Assembly: GCF_963678635.1 (NCBI RefSeq)
Contig: NC_087063.1
Coordinates: forward strand, 76,963,617 to 77,027,616
Direction of reading: 5' to 3'
Source: Symsagittifera roscoffensis
Taxonomy: Eukaryota; Xenacoelomorpha; Acoela; Convolutidae
Length of the DNA: 64,000 nt
Each line of letters opens with the position of its first letter. Position 1 is the stretch's first letter. Both the position numbers and the translations under genes were made by a program. Positions 32,437-43,235 of this stretch are shown here, in pieces. The notes under the pieces were generated by a model. The model worked only from the letters and a program-made list of their open reading frames with translations, had not been told where the DNA came from and searched no databases.

Positions 32437-32925
32437 TTAAATAATAGGTTCATAGTCATTTTCGACTGCTATCATATTGATGGAGATAGTGTTTTCTGTT
32501 TCACTTTCTGAGTCTGATGATTCACAGTTTATTTGATTGAGTTGTAACATATCATTTACTGTGTCGTCAATACCTGGAGGGTCTGATGTTGTTTCTGGAT
32601 TTGATTGTACTTGATTTATATTCCTTTGATGTTTAGGTGTACTACTTCTATGGCGATTATTAGAATTATTATAATGGTTATTATTCCTGTGTGGTGATTG
32701 GGAATAATTTCTATAACGATTATTATAACTTGAATGTCGATTTTGTGAATTATTTCGTGATCTGTTTTGGTAATTATTGTTTGGTCTGTTATAGTTCGAT
32801 CTAATATATGAGTTATTCCTTGATCGATTGTTCGGGTAATTCTGGTTTCGGTTGTTTGAATAACTTCTGTTCCGATTATTGGAGTAGTTTCTATTCCTAT
32901 TGTATGATGAATTTCGTGATGATTG
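32437..32925 (-). pseudogene. gag C-terminal Arg/Asn/Ser/Tyr-rich (nucleocapsid-like) segment
   Basis: An open frame without ATG encodes about 90 residues of short RN, NNR, SYN and NRS repeats, then an acidic end with SSDSESETE, and stops at TAA 32439-32437. There is no CCHC zinc knuckle; the basic, Asn/Arg repeat presumably binds RNA in its place. It is offset by -1 from the main gag frame. Confidence 0.65.
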
Positions 32926-32984
32926 TTTGGATAGTAATTATTTCTTGATTGGGAATTAGATCTAGAAATAAATCGTGTTGCTAA

Positions 32985-35138
32985 TTAATAAATACGTACT
33001 GCTAATTGCTTGATGGTTTCATTTGGTAATCTGCGAATTTCATTACATAAAACTCTTTGTTGTTGTTTGTTTCTTTCGGAGTCAAACATTTTTGAAAATT
33101 CTTGTGTAAACCTTTTCCAATTTGATTTTATTTCTATAGGCAATACTGAAAACCATTTTTGGGCTGCGCCGTCTAAAGTTGTTTGTATCAACGCTGTGCG
33201 TCGATGTATCCAGTTTTGATGTAGTGGCGTATTAATTGGTTCAGGTCCTATATTTAAAATCAAATTTGCTGTTACTGCATTTAAATAGTCTTCTACAGAA
33301 TATTCAGGGTCTGTTCCTGTGAATACCATTAAAGGTTTATTTGATGTTATTGATGATCCACCCATAAGGTATGGATTCATTGTCATTTGTAATGATTCTG
33401 CTGCATTTGGCATTTGAGAAAAATTTGAAAGTTGATTTCTTGTTATTTCGTGTTGTTGAAGATAATATGGGAGTGGTATTTCATTTTGCATTTGTGTTGG
33501 TTGATACGAGTGTGTGATCATTGGGTTTTGTTGCTGAATTGGTTGAAAATATTGTGTATTAATTGGGTTTTGTTGCTGAATTGGTTGTTGATTTTGTGTA
33601 TCTATCGGTTGTGGAGAAAAAATTCTATGATTTGTATGTGGTTTCTGTACTCCTTGTCCACGATATTCTTGATTATATGGTGCAAATATATCTGGTTGTA
33701 AAAAATCATCATCTGAGGATAAGTAATCCATTTGATAAGATGTTTGTTTTTTATTTTTATTTTGTTGAAAAAATGGATAGTTTTCACTACGATCCTGTGA
33801 AGGATTAAAATTTGTTTGAAAGTTTACTGAATTAGTTTGTGCCATTGGGTTATCCCAGTTTCGAGATCTTGTATAATTATTAAAATTTTTTCGTGGGGGA
33901 TAATTTGTTTTTGATGGATGTGTGTAATTATAATTATGTTCTGCAAAATTGTTTCTAGTGAACGTTTTACGTGTTTTTGACGGTATTGTCATGGGTCTGT
34001 ATGTTTGATAATCCATGTGTGAATATTTTGGGGCAACCGAAGGTTTAACGGTTGATTGTAAGGTTACTTGTGTTTTTGAAGGGTTTGTATTTCTTGGTGT
34101 TGTTAAATTTGGACGTATTGGTGAAATACTTTGTTGTGTAGTTGTTGTGTGTACGATTTCTTCATTTATGAAGTGTGATGGTGTCTGGATATCTTGTTGA
34201 GTGAGATTTCTAGTTCCATTGAGGTTTTCATTGTGTATGACTGTGGAGTTTAAACTATTATTTTGCATATCAGGTAAAAATTTATTATAGTTTAATGGTG
34301 TTGCATCAATGGTTAATGGTATTACTCTTACATAATCTCTTACATAAGATATCGTACTTATTGCTTGACTTGATATTGATTGTGGGAAGTTTTTGAATGC
34401 GGGATGAGACCATTCGGGGTCCCAAACATAGTCTGATTGTTCTGTGATGGCAGTATCATCGTTTGAGTTTTGAGGTCTAAAATTTTTTCTTGCTTGTGAA
34501 ATTAAATCAATATTATGTGTGAAATAATCTATTATGAACCATGCCAAAATTTTTTGTAAGTCGTGTTTTGTATGTTGTGAAACTTCATCTTTCGTGAAAT
34601 TTTCTTTAATTATATTTAGAAAACTAGAGAGTAGTGTGATTTCATGTCGTACTCTTATGTGTTTAGATGTTTCTGTCGGTGAGACATTTGGGATTGGGAT
34701 TTCGTTTTCTAATATCGAGATATAACTATATATTATTGCAAAAACTTCTTTGGTGAATATGGAGTTTGCTCTTTGTGAGTTATGATATTGTATGCTTTTT
34801 ATATATTCTGAGAATACTTTTGAGAATTCTAAATCAAGGTCGTCTGTTTGAATTACATATTTGCTGTGATTCTGGTTTGGTGAGTTGAAATCTATGGAGT
34901 AGATTCCGTATTGTTGTGTTAAGTTACATATATCTTTCAAATAGTGATCGATAATTTGTCTTTTGATTTTTACATCTGGGAACTCAGTTTTACATGGACT
35001 GATTCCGGGTTCAAACAAATTTAAGAGTAAATTTTTGCAAAATATATGCTGTCCTCTATCAGTGGTTGCATCTACGATAAAGGGGAAGATATCATCATCA
35101 TCTGGACTTTCTTCACCTGGGGTGTGTGTTGAGCTCAT
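32985..35138 (-). CDS. gag (matrix/capsid) polyprotein, 717 aa
   Basis: ATG at 35138. The acidic N terminus (GEESPDDDD) leads into a helical region (about 20-230), a long Gln/Asn/Pro/Thr-rich low-complexity region (about 290-590, with repeated PIQQQNPINTQ-type units) and the retrotransposon gag core (about 600-717). The core includes MVFTGTDPEYSVEDYLN, WIHRRTALIQTTLDGAAQKW and ETIKQLAVRI. This protein would build the virus-like particle. The frame stops with TAA straight after the capsid core; the same gag motif in the diverged copy at 45254-45636 continues past this point. A -1 offset separates it from the basic tail. Confidence 0.85.
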   Translation of the reverse strand: MSSTHTPGEESPDDDDIFPFIVDATTDRGQHIFCKNLLLNLFEPGISPCKTEFPDVKIKRQIIDHYLKDICNLTQQYGIYSIDFNSPNQNHSKYVIQTDDLDLEFSKVFSEYIKSIQYHNSQRANSIFTKEVFAIIYSYISILENEIPIPNVSPTETSKHIRVRHEITLLSSFLNIIKENFTKDEVSQHTKHDLQKILAWFIIDYFTHNIDLISQARKNFRPQNSNDDTAITEQSDYVWDPEWSHPAFKNFPQSISSQAISTISYVRDYVRVIPLTIDATPLNYNKFLPDMQNNSLNSTVIHNENLNGTRNLTQQDIQTPSHFINEEIVHTTTTQQSISPIRPNLTTPRNTNPSKTQVTLQSTVKPSVAPKYSHMDYQTYRPMTIPSKTRKTFTRNNFAEHNYNYTHPSKTNYPPRKNFNNYTRSRNWDNPMAQTNSVNFQTNFNPSQDRSENYPFFQQNKNKKQTSYQMDYLSSDDDFLQPDIFAPYNQEYRGQGVQKPHTNHRIFSPQPIDTQNQQPIQQQNPINTQYFQPIQQQNPMITHSYQPTQMQNEIPLPYYLQQHEITRNQLSNFSQMPNAAESLQMTMNPYLMGGSSITSNKPLMVFTGTDPEYSVEDYLNAVTANLILNIGPEPINTPLHQNWIHRRTALIQTTLDGAAQKWFSVLPIEIKSNWKRFTQEFSKMFDSERNKQQQRVLCNEIRRLPNETIKQLAVRIY

Positions 35139-35579
35139 TTTTTCGTTTGATGACTGTTAATATGTAATTATCAATGTGTCTAATTGGTTGATTCCAATTG
35201 TATAAATGTACTGGTTTGTGTTTATATTGCTTTTTTATTCTTCTTTTTCCTCTTTTTGATGAATTTGAAGTTGTTTCTGAGTCGGAAAAATATAATTGAT
35301 CGTGAATGGGGCAATTTTTTTCTATAGATTCTTTTAATTTATAAAGTTCGTCTAAACTGCTGGTTTCTGATTCTGAAAATGCGTTGCGGTTTTTGGAAAA
35401 TCTTTTTGTGTAATTTGTCTTTGTTTGGTTATTATTTTTCTTTTTAGTGTTTGTCGTTTTGTTCTGATATATCCAACTGTTTGTGTATGAGGTGTGATTA
35501 CAAGATCGTATTTTTTGTTATCTATTTCACAATTGTGTAAAACGATTGTTTGTTTATTTCCTAGGTTTTTAAATGACAT
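35113..35579 (-). CDS. Pre-gag small frames with a basic patch
   Basis: An ATG-started 75-codon frame (35579-35352, beginning MSFKNLGNKQ) is overlapped by a second frame running to a TGA at 35115-35113. The second frame overlaps the gag ATG and encodes SSLDELYKLKES, an acidic Ser-rich part and a basic cluster (KRGKRRIKKQYKHK). Either could be a leader protein or a remnant of a longer gag N terminus joined by a frame change. No family recognised. Confidence 0.3.
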
Positions 35580-36417
35580 AAGGTTTAGGATGACGGATGC
35601 AAAAGGTTGTTAAATGATTTCCAATACTTAGACTGTTAGTCCTTACGATTTTTTGGTTAGCCTAACCTGGGTCTATTTGTTCAGGGTTGGGGAGAAAGGT
35701 ATATCGATTCCGAAGAATGATTTTATACTTTCTCGTGGCTAGTATAAGCTAAGGTGTTAACTTACTTAATCTTACTTAAGGGTAGTGATTGTGTTCAGGG
35801 TTGGAGAATAGTAAATCGATCCACAAGGTTCAGGTATAATTAGAACGCGAGTAGTTCGTTAGATACTATTTTAAACTTACTAAGTCTAAGATTTATCCTG
35901 GGTCTGGTAAGAGGGGGGATCAAATGAAGGATGAATAACCGAAGTTCTTCACTGTTTATCCTAATTTGAATGATTAGTTTTGTTCAAAAATTTCTGTTAG
36001 TCCTGGGTTTTTAGAAAGGGTTGGATAGTGAAGTTTTAAATTTAATTAAATAGAAAATGATTTAAGATCCAAGGATGAGCCTTGATGATCTGATTTTAAA
36101 TTTAAGTGAAATTAAGTTTAAAATGATTTGAATTTGTGTAAAGAAAAGATTTAGTGTTTTTATGATATTAGTGAGCTTATGAATGCTGTTATGTTTAGGT
36201 GATGAAGCTGGAACAACAGGATGATTTATAATTACTAACCATTTATTGTCATGCTACTAATTTTTATTTTGATTTTTCAATAAATATTTTTCAAACATGT
36301 TTTGTATATTACTGCAGAATTTTAGGAAAACGATCTGAGATCTCCTTATCAATCGTTATTGTATATTAATAATTTGGTTTAGCGCCTGAAATGATTTTGA
36401 AGATTGACTTCAAGATT
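35580..36417 (-). other. 5' leader with direct repeats
   Basis: Non-coding. A motif TTCAGGGTTGG followed by AGAA and ATCGATYCC occurs at 35680-35712 and 35793-35823, with a partial third (GGGTTGGATAG) near 36018. A leader of this type usually holds packaging signals; in Drosophila gypsy it holds an insulator. No known binding consensus is visible here. Confidence 0.45.
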
Positions 36418-36651
36418 TTATGTTTGCAAATGAAAATCTAAATTCATTGCTAGTAGTATTCTAAATACAAAAGTTTGTGTTGGCTTTTGCCGAACTATCA
36501 TATAACTATATGGTAAGTTTCTACTTTGTCGTATGTCGTCTCTGGTTCGAGGTCTTCTTGCAATTCCGGGTAGTTCTCTTATCGTTCGGAATATTGGCTT
36601 TGATCTATTGAGTCGTAGAGACATTTCGATTAAATTATCGTCGTGTAACAT
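36418..36651 (-). CDS. Leader frame, 77 aa, Arg-rich
   Basis: The first ATG after the primer site, about 90 nt from the LTR. It encodes MLHDDNLIEMSLRLNRSKP, then an Arg-rich middle (ARRPRTRDDIRQSR) and a hydrophobic end. It may be a short upstream frame or the first exon of a spliced product. Function unknown; chance is possible. Confidence 0.3.
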   Translation of the reverse strand: MLHDDNLIEMSLRLNRSKPIFRTIRELPGIARRPRTRDDIRQSRNLPYSYMIVRQKPTQTFVFRILLAMNLDFHLQT

Positions 36652-36718
36652 TTTAAAAATGTTTTGTCTAAATTCTAATCTATTTTTGGTTAATTCTAAG
36701 CTATTAAGGTCTTGTTCG

Positions 36719-36736
36719 AGACTTATGGTCGCACCA
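36719..36736 (-). promoter_or_regulatory. tRNA primer-binding site
   Basis: Two bases after the 5' LTR the sense strand reads TGGTGCGACCATAAGTC, matching the position and TGG start expected for pairing with the CCA end of a tRNA. I cannot name the tRNA with certainty. Confidence 0.7.
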
Positions 36737-36738
36737 GA

Positions 36739-37148
36739 TGAGTTAGGACCGAAGTGTATAACTCATAGAGTAATTTCGGATAGGGTACACCGTCTGCTCG
36801 TCACGCTATCTTATTTTCGGCCGGATAGATTCGTGCAACTTCTTAGTCTAATACCAATCCTAATCTTACTCTTATACTATCTAGTCTCAGGTTGTTTAAC
36901 TAGTCTCTGCTAGGCTCAATAGATCTATGGTATACTGGTTTATTGCGGTTGCTGAAGTCTTCTTGGAGAGTCAACTAATTTCTAAGTTAAATTCAAATCT
37001 CTCTGGTGCTGAAATTACAAGTAATTTCAGCACTTACAAATAAGTGGATTGTTAGTCAGATGGATCATGATTGGTTAATATTAAATACTTTACATTGGTA
37101 AAATATCTAATTTATCCAATCATAAAATGTAGTTTAGATCAGGTTCCA
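36739..37148 (-). repeat. 5' LTR of element 2 (410 bp)
   Basis: TG...CA termini. It contains a perfect 28-bp palindrome with 13-bp arms around AA (37006-37033), a possible TATA element (TATAAGA on the sense strand) and CCAAT motifs. Followed by the ATAC target duplication. Confidence 0.95.
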
Positions 37149-37152
37149 ATAC
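37149..37152. repeat. Target-site duplication of element 2, right copy (ATAC)
   Basis: ATAC directly after the LTR end TTCCA, matching 18492-18495. Confidence 0.85.
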
Positions 37153-38900
37153 GTCTAACTTCGATTGATTCCTTAGCTTAAGTTGAACTACTTACTCACT
37201 TTCACTTCTCGTCGACCTTTTACCGTTTTCCGGTTGCTAATGTCAATTAGCTTTTTCTGTCTTTCCTTGTTATCTTTAATTTTGGTATGTCCAGACTTTC
37301 GCGGCCCACGGCGCGAATCATGTCCAGACTTTCGAGACTCAAACTCTCGGCGCGATTATGCAATTTGGGTCTAAATCTGGATGCGGCGCGACCCTCAAAG
37401 TCTGGACATGAGTCTGGGACCTCGACCCGGGCAGTGCCAAGTAACTGCAGTTTTCCCATACCGAATTTTTCGCTGGACTGATATCTAAAAGTTCTTTTAC
37501 AATTTTTTTCGCCATACTTTCTACGTTTGTTGTTCACGCCATCTTTATAAGAAAAAAATACAGGTTCTTTAGTCGTTTTTTTTTCCGTGAGTTTTTGGAG
37601 AATTTATATACCTGGCTCGATAAAAATGGTTTCATTGAAAAATTAGTTCAGACTCAAAATTTTAATCAACAGTTTTCTCTATAGTTCAAAATAGTTCTAG
37701 CTCAAATTTCGCCTCTAATGAGTTAAGGAGTCTTCTAATTGTTCTAGCTAACTATGCTAACTTGCCTCATAACTATTCTAATTAACTATAATTGCCACTC
37801 GAAAAAGAAGGCCAAAAATGCTTCGCTTGCAAAAACCATGGAAAACGAATCTTTGACATAAAGTTTGAGAGTTCTGGGAGTTACTGAAAACCGATGTCAC
37901 CGCAACTACGAACCTAACTCACGAAAGATACAACTTCTTTGGTCGACGACAGAAAGATTGTGAGTCACTAGAAGAAATCCATGAAGATGTATCATTCGCC
38001 CGGAAGATACATATCGACGGATAACAAAACTAAGTCTTAAGACGACTGGCTAGCGTCTAAACAGAGCTTTGCATGCTTTTCACCGTCTCTACCAAGCCAG
38101 TACTTTTCGGTGGTCTTTCCAACATCGGGTCGACAAAAACGTTACTGTTCTCCGGCTTCGACCAGAACGCTCAAATTAACTTAATTACATGCAAATAGTG
38201 AGCTCATGGCTGGGTCTCAGTATCCCCAGACCACGAGGTCACTCCTAAAAACAGGGCTACTACTTATTATATTACTATTGTTTTTGTTCAGTAGATAAAA
38301 ATCATCATCTCCATCGAAGATGGATCAACCCTTTCCCCCAACTCTTAGCACCTCATCTTTGTCAAAACTAATCCAAATATCAATTAAATTCAAGTCAGGA
38401 CATGACAGGATGCTAAAAGTTCACACGAGTCAATAAAAGTTTTCCGTCCCGAGACCCTTCCGAATTCTTGAATCCGGTGAATCAAGCTCCTTAAGTTCGA
38501 TTTCACGATAACACGGAAGGCTGGTTTCCACCCTTCACCGTTGCTCGCAACGGCCTTGCAACTATTGTAGCAGCACAATAGTTGCAACTCGGAACGTCCT
38601 CTGTAATTCGTTGTCGTTTTCTTCAATTTCGATTTCTTCAATTTCGATAAAGTTGTTCTCGTCAGCGCAACTAATGTTGTTGTGTTTTCTCTCTCGTTTT
38701 TTGTTAAAATGGCCGTTTCAGCATTTCTCAGAAATGTTACGTCATCACTTCGAAAATTTAAAATTTTAAAATACGGGAATATCCTGACCTTCACCGTTCT
38801 GCTAATCATCCGAATAACGTCGTTAATCCTTCAAAATCATTAACTCGGAAGGTTCACTGCTAAAATTTCGAAGTCTGCAGAGATTGCATTTTGGCCATTC
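37153..38900. other. Non-coding flank with a GC-rich repeat patch
   Basis: ATGTCCAGACTTTCG occurs at about 37285 and 37320, with the inverse AAGTCTGGACATG at about 37397. GGCGCG recurs three times in the same 120 bp. Small frames on both strands (37183-37537) translate this patch. The minus frame 38390-38809 has no recognisable domain. The rest shows nothing defensible. Confidence 0.5.
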
Positions 38901-38916
38901 TGGTCGAATGTCACAA

Positions 38917-39345
38917 GAGCGGACAAAAAACTGCAAACTAGGTGACCTAGAGACAGAACTAGTAAGAGATATTTTTGTTAATAACATGAAAAACGTGTAA
39001 ATTCAGAAAAAATTGTTCGTTGAAGCAGAGAACGTTTTAGCGTTTGCACTAGTCCACGAAAAAAAGCACAAAAATACACAAACGGCATATATAAACACCA
39101 TGTAGAAAGTAAAAAAAAGTAGCAATTGCGGTCAACAATTTAAAAAGGGACACCTTACAAATTGCTCAGCTAGAGAGCATAATTGTAATGAAGGCGGCCG
39201 CAAAGTTCATTTTGCCAAACATTGCAGAAGTGTATCCAGGGCAGAAACCAATGTTGTTTATCAAATCTCGAATTTATCCCAACATGAAACCCACCGAGAT
39301 ATCCCACAGGACAATTCCGAATTGGAAGCTTTCGAGTTTCAATAG
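38917..39345 (+). pseudogene. gag remnant with two degraded zinc knuckles
   Basis: 38917-39107 gives a gag core segment (NCKLGDLETELVRDIFVNNM) with two stops. 39121-39345 is open and encodes NCGQQFKKGHLTNCSAR and CNEGGRKVHFAKHC, two knuckles in which one Cys each has been lost. Confidence 0.7.
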
Positions 39346-39362
39346 TTGATAGTGATAAGGAA

Positions 39363-39551
39363 GTGAAGACTATAAAGGATCGAAGGAAAACAGTATATAC
39401 TCACGGAGGACACGGGCTAAAGAAGACATTAATGTTGTCAATTGGAAACTTCAGCCCATTCTTTACCGAAATTCAAACTGATTCAGCCAGCACAGTATCC
39501 TTCATGAAAACCGAACTATTCCACGAATTCAACAAAACGATTAGACCTTAA
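39363..39551 (+). pseudogene. Protease remnant
   Basis: An open stretch containing FFTEIQTDSASTVSFMKTEL, which matches the position and shape of the D(S/T)GA active-site region with the Gly replaced. Confidence 0.5.
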
Positions 39552-40368
39552 GAATGAAGCAGTGAACTAAGTAACAAAAAAAGACTATGAACATTTCGGG
39601 AGCACAAAAACATTATCGGAAAAATCGCACTAAGCATACAACCAAAGAGATGAGACACTGAAAATCAATCACTTTTTATCACTGAAGGTGCGGAGAGAAA
39701 TTTGAACGGGATCGGTAATCTACCATTTCGAGGGATAAAGGTATCTCAAAATCAGGCACCAGCCGCAAAACTCTACGCACGGACACTTCCGAAGGAAACT
39801 CCCGGCCCGAAAAAAGTAAACCAGATCGAGATCGGGTCTGAGACCCATTCCAGTCCAATCTCTGACCCATCGCAACAACGTGAGTTCAAATTGTACATGA
39901 CTAATGAAGTTCTTGACCTTTCATCAAGAGTAGGTGGATCGAAAAACTTTACTGTAAATTCTTATTTCAACGAACCACTAAAACCGATACAAGTAAAAAT
40001 GCAATTGTTTATTTACACACTTACTTCCTTAATTTAAACTCTGCATCAACCAGTTACTTATCGTTGGTCATTTAGAAAAAGTCTCAAGGTTTTCGGAAGG
40101 GTTCTTTAGATCGCCTATCGTCATAACAGCAAAAATAGATTGAAAAAAAAATTTAGCCTTGAATTCAGAGCTATTTAACAAACAAATATTCCGTAATAGG
40201 TATTAAATGCCTAACTTGCTCGAACTAAATGAAAATTTGCGTTAACAATTAATGATCAAGACGAAAAAGGTGGTTTTCATCTATCAATTTAAAGAACACA
40301 TATAGCCAGACAACATTGTCAAGAAAAAAAAGAAACCAATGTAGTTTCAACAAAATGGGAGGAGTCGT

Positions 40369-41330
40369 GACGGGCTTAAATCAAGTTACAACGAGATTTT
40401 GCGGACTAGGTGACACCCCGAATGAGTTCCAACGCATAATGAATCGTTTGACCGAAAAATTGGCGAACAAATTTTTTTGTTAGGACGACACTTTTTCTAG
40501 CTAAAGTTGGTAGCGCTAAAGATCATCGCAAACTGGTTTCAGACGTTTTAAGAACTCTAGATGACAAAGTACTTAGCTATAAAAAAATTAAATTGTAAAT
40601 TTATACCCACAACATAAAATGGTTGGCATTCAAGATCGATGCTGAAGAAACCACCCTTTGGTTTAAAAATCCCATGCAATCCTGAACTTAAAAGAACCAA
40701 AATGTATCATAGATCTCTACTGGTTCGATTAATCAATTTAATAATTTTATATTAAATTTAGCATTCTTGTCCACGCCGTTCAGAGAAATAATGCAAAGAT
40801 TAACGAACAGTTTAACTGACCAGATGTGCATGTCTCGGCGTTCGAAAAAATCAAAAAAAAATTGCAACACATTGACAAACCAACAATTCGACGTCAAGCT
40901 TGGAACAAGAAAAAAATGCGATGCATCTCAGTTAGGCTAGAGCGCATCCCTCGAGCAAGACCATGGGGAACTTTTAAAAAGTGTAACATTTGCGATTAAA
41001 TTTCTTAAAAAGCTGAATTGAAATACAGCACTAATGAATTCGAAATTCTGGGTTTAGATAGGGCTTTGGATTATTTTAAAAACTTCCTTTTGGAATAACA
41101 ATTCCCCATACTTATGGACCATAAAGCAATTATGGAGCCCTAAAGGATGACAAACACACAATTATGGCCCAATCTCGTCTTACTAGATGGGAAGATACAT
41201 TTCTACCTTTCAATTTTACCGTCGAACTTCTCCCGGGTAAAGAAATGGGAATCGTAGATTAATTACCCAGACACCCATCGGGCGATCTTGTACCCGTATC
41301 ATTTGACGACAAAAAGTTTATGATAGCCTC
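40369..41330 (+). pseudogene. Reverse transcriptase / RNase H remnants
   Basis: RT: FCGLGDTPNEFQRIMNRLTE (from about 40390), then LVSDVLRTLDDKVL, in shifted frames. RNase H end: MDHKAIME near 41113, then RLTRWEDTFLPFNFTVELLP (from about 41180), with one stop before PRHPSGDLVPV. Confidence 0.8.
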
Positions 41331-41938
41331 AGTAAACCATATTAGTGTTCTTCTCAGCTTTGAAAATTTGATGCCTAAATGTTCTCGTTCTCAAACAATA
41401 GACAAGTTCTCTCAGCAATTGGTCAAAAATAAACTGACATTGCAAGAAACTGAACACGAGAAAAGAATTGAGAATGCGGCAGAAACTTTGCAAACTTTGG
41501 TAATTCATTTCATAGTTTCAGGGTGCCAAAACTTTCAGGCGCTTACAGAAGACTGCTCTCCATCCTGTCAAAAAATAAAGTTTCTACTAAATTCAAAACT
41601 CTAAAAGAATTGTCGGATCATATAGATTCAATCGAGCAGAACCATTCTGATCAAGTAAATCCAAATGTAAATAAATTTCGTTCTACTGTGCCCAAAAAAA
41701 CTACCCAACGGGCATGTCTAAAGATCAAACTGGTAGTTATCATAAAATTCCGAAAACGACGAAGGACAAACTATTCCTTTTTTGCCTGATATCTTTTAAT
41801 CGACATTAGCGGCTTGATTTTCAAAAGAAAACCTTGTTCTAAAGAAAAATTTCTTAAGCTATAGTTGCGGACCCAGTGCAGGACATAATACAGATGGGAA
41901 ATTACTACAAACCCTATATCAATGAGGGATGCCTTTGT

Positions 41939-42090
41939 TTTGATAGAGTTCACGAAGCCCAACCTGGCCTTCAAGCGCCTGGCTACCCTCCAAATCTGGT
42001 GGCCAAAACTTTATGATGAAATCCAAGTTCATGGAAAGTATTGCAACGAGTGCGTGCAAACAGGTAAAAATCTGAAGCCTTGAACTAACC
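41939..42090 (+). pseudogene. Integrase zinc-binding domain remnant
   Basis: RLATLQIWWPKLYDEIQVHG followed by YCNECVQTGKNLKP shows the C-x2-C half of the HHCC domain. The catalytic core is not recognisable downstream. Confidence 0.75.
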
Positions 42091-42479
42091 AAGAGGACTC
42101 TAAAACTCCCAACGGTCGTAGAACCAAATCAAGTAAGGGAATCGGTCTTCGCCGGAACAATGTCTCTAACTTGCAGAACAAGGAAGTACATACTCGTCTG
42201 TGTAGACTGATTTCTAAAATTCCTTCAGCTCAAGTAACATCTAGCAATTCTTCAAGGTCAATTACCAAATAAAATCTAGAAATTCTTCAAATTCACTACT
42301 CGCCGAGTGAAAACAGAAAATAACCTTCACCTTTCTTTTTTCCTATTAGTAAAAGGAGAGAAATCACGTTTTTGAAATCATTACGAGGCCAAACTGTGCA
42401 TTCTGTGCATTTTAAACAGATTTTGCAAAAGGCCAAAATCAGATTTGTCGCGGAATTCGCAGCATTGCTACGTGTCTTT

Positions 42480-42890
42480 GATATTCTCTGCTGTTTTGTA
42501 TTTCATGGACAAACAGCTAAAACATTTTATTGCTCAAAAATGCTCCAAAAAACAGACAGCTTGGAATCCGCTACAAAATTTGTGGAATCAGTAACAAAGT
42601 TTGCGGAAGCCTGAACAGTTCGAGGAATTCAAAAACAAATCATAATACATGTGTTAAGTAAGTTTAAGTTGTCGTGGAAATCGCATCTGTAAGTGGAGTT
42701 GCAAAGCTTAAGCAAAATCTGCAATTTGTAGGCGGATACTTTAATTCGATCTATTGGCTGTTTCTGATTCCCCAAACAACCACTTAAAACAATGTACCGC
42801 TCAAAATCACTCCAAAAATAGGTAAGTTTGCAGAATCCGCAACTGTATTTGCAGAATCCAGAACAGTTTGTGCAATCCAAGTGCCGACAA
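42480..42890 (+). repeat. Diverged direct duplication with TTGCAGAATCC motifs
   Basis: A segment near 42505-42635 (GCTCAAAAATGCTCCAAAAA, then GAATCC/GAAGCC repeats) recurs near 42765-42890. The frames here (42372-42614, 42629-42880) follow the repeat and are not supported. Confidence 0.55.
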
Positions 42891-43035
42891 AATTTACATT
42901 ACAGCTATTTGTTCGCGTAATCCACGAAAATTTTCTAAAGGGGAATCCACTTTCTTTTTGGAACATGTTTAAAGATTTGTCTCTGGAAACCAGCAACATA
43001 CAGACACAAAACTGTGCACAGTTTGACCTCGTAAT

Positions 43036-43235
43036 NNNNNNNNNNNNNNNNNNNNNNNNNNNNNNNNNNNNNNNNNNNNNNNNNNNNNNNNNNNNNNNNN
43101 NNNNNNNNNNNNNNNNNNNNNNNNNNNNNNNNNNNNNNNNNNNNNNNNNNNNNNNNNNNNNNNNNNNNNNNNNNNNNNNNNNNNNNNNNNNNNNNNNNNN
43201 NNNNNNNNNNNNNNNNNNNNNNNNNNNNNNNNNNN
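43036..43235. other. Assembly gap, 200 N
   Basis: Exactly 200 unknown bases, a conventional scaffold gap size. It truncates the protease fragment of the decayed copy to its right. Frames spanning it are meaningless. Confidence 0.98.

Larger units (their letters stand above)
18496..37148 (-). mobile_element. Element 2: complete 18.65-kb env-carrying Ty3/Gypsy LTR retroelement
   Basis: Both 410-bp LTRs, an ATAC target duplication, a primer-binding site and the order gag, protease, RT, RNase H, integrase, env-like are present on the minus strand. Protease has DSGA, RT has YLDD, RNase H has its acidic residues and integrase has HHCC plus D,D-35-E. Integrase after RNase H together with the RT sequence places it in Ty3/Gypsy. 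At 18,653 bp it is about two to three times the usual size. The excess lies in a 1.6-kb leader, an extended gag, a 570-bp internal duplication, the pre-env and post-env frames and a 1.6-kb 3' untranslated region. The LTRs differ at 2 of 410 positions, so the insertion is recent, yet several frames are interrupted. Confidence 0.95.
38900..42100 (+). mobile_element. Decayed Ty3/Gypsy element of a different lineage
   Basis: Fragments of gag, zinc knuckles, protease, RT, RNase H and integrase zinc domain follow each other in canonical Gypsy order on the + strand, all with stops and frame changes. LTRs are not detectable. Unlike element 2, this lineage has CCHC-type knuckles. It is clearly older. 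Confidence 0.85.

Noticed and set aside
38390-38809. 139-aa minus-strand frame
   Set aside because: No recognisable motif and unusual repeats (KLKKSKLKK); likely chance in a non-coding flank.
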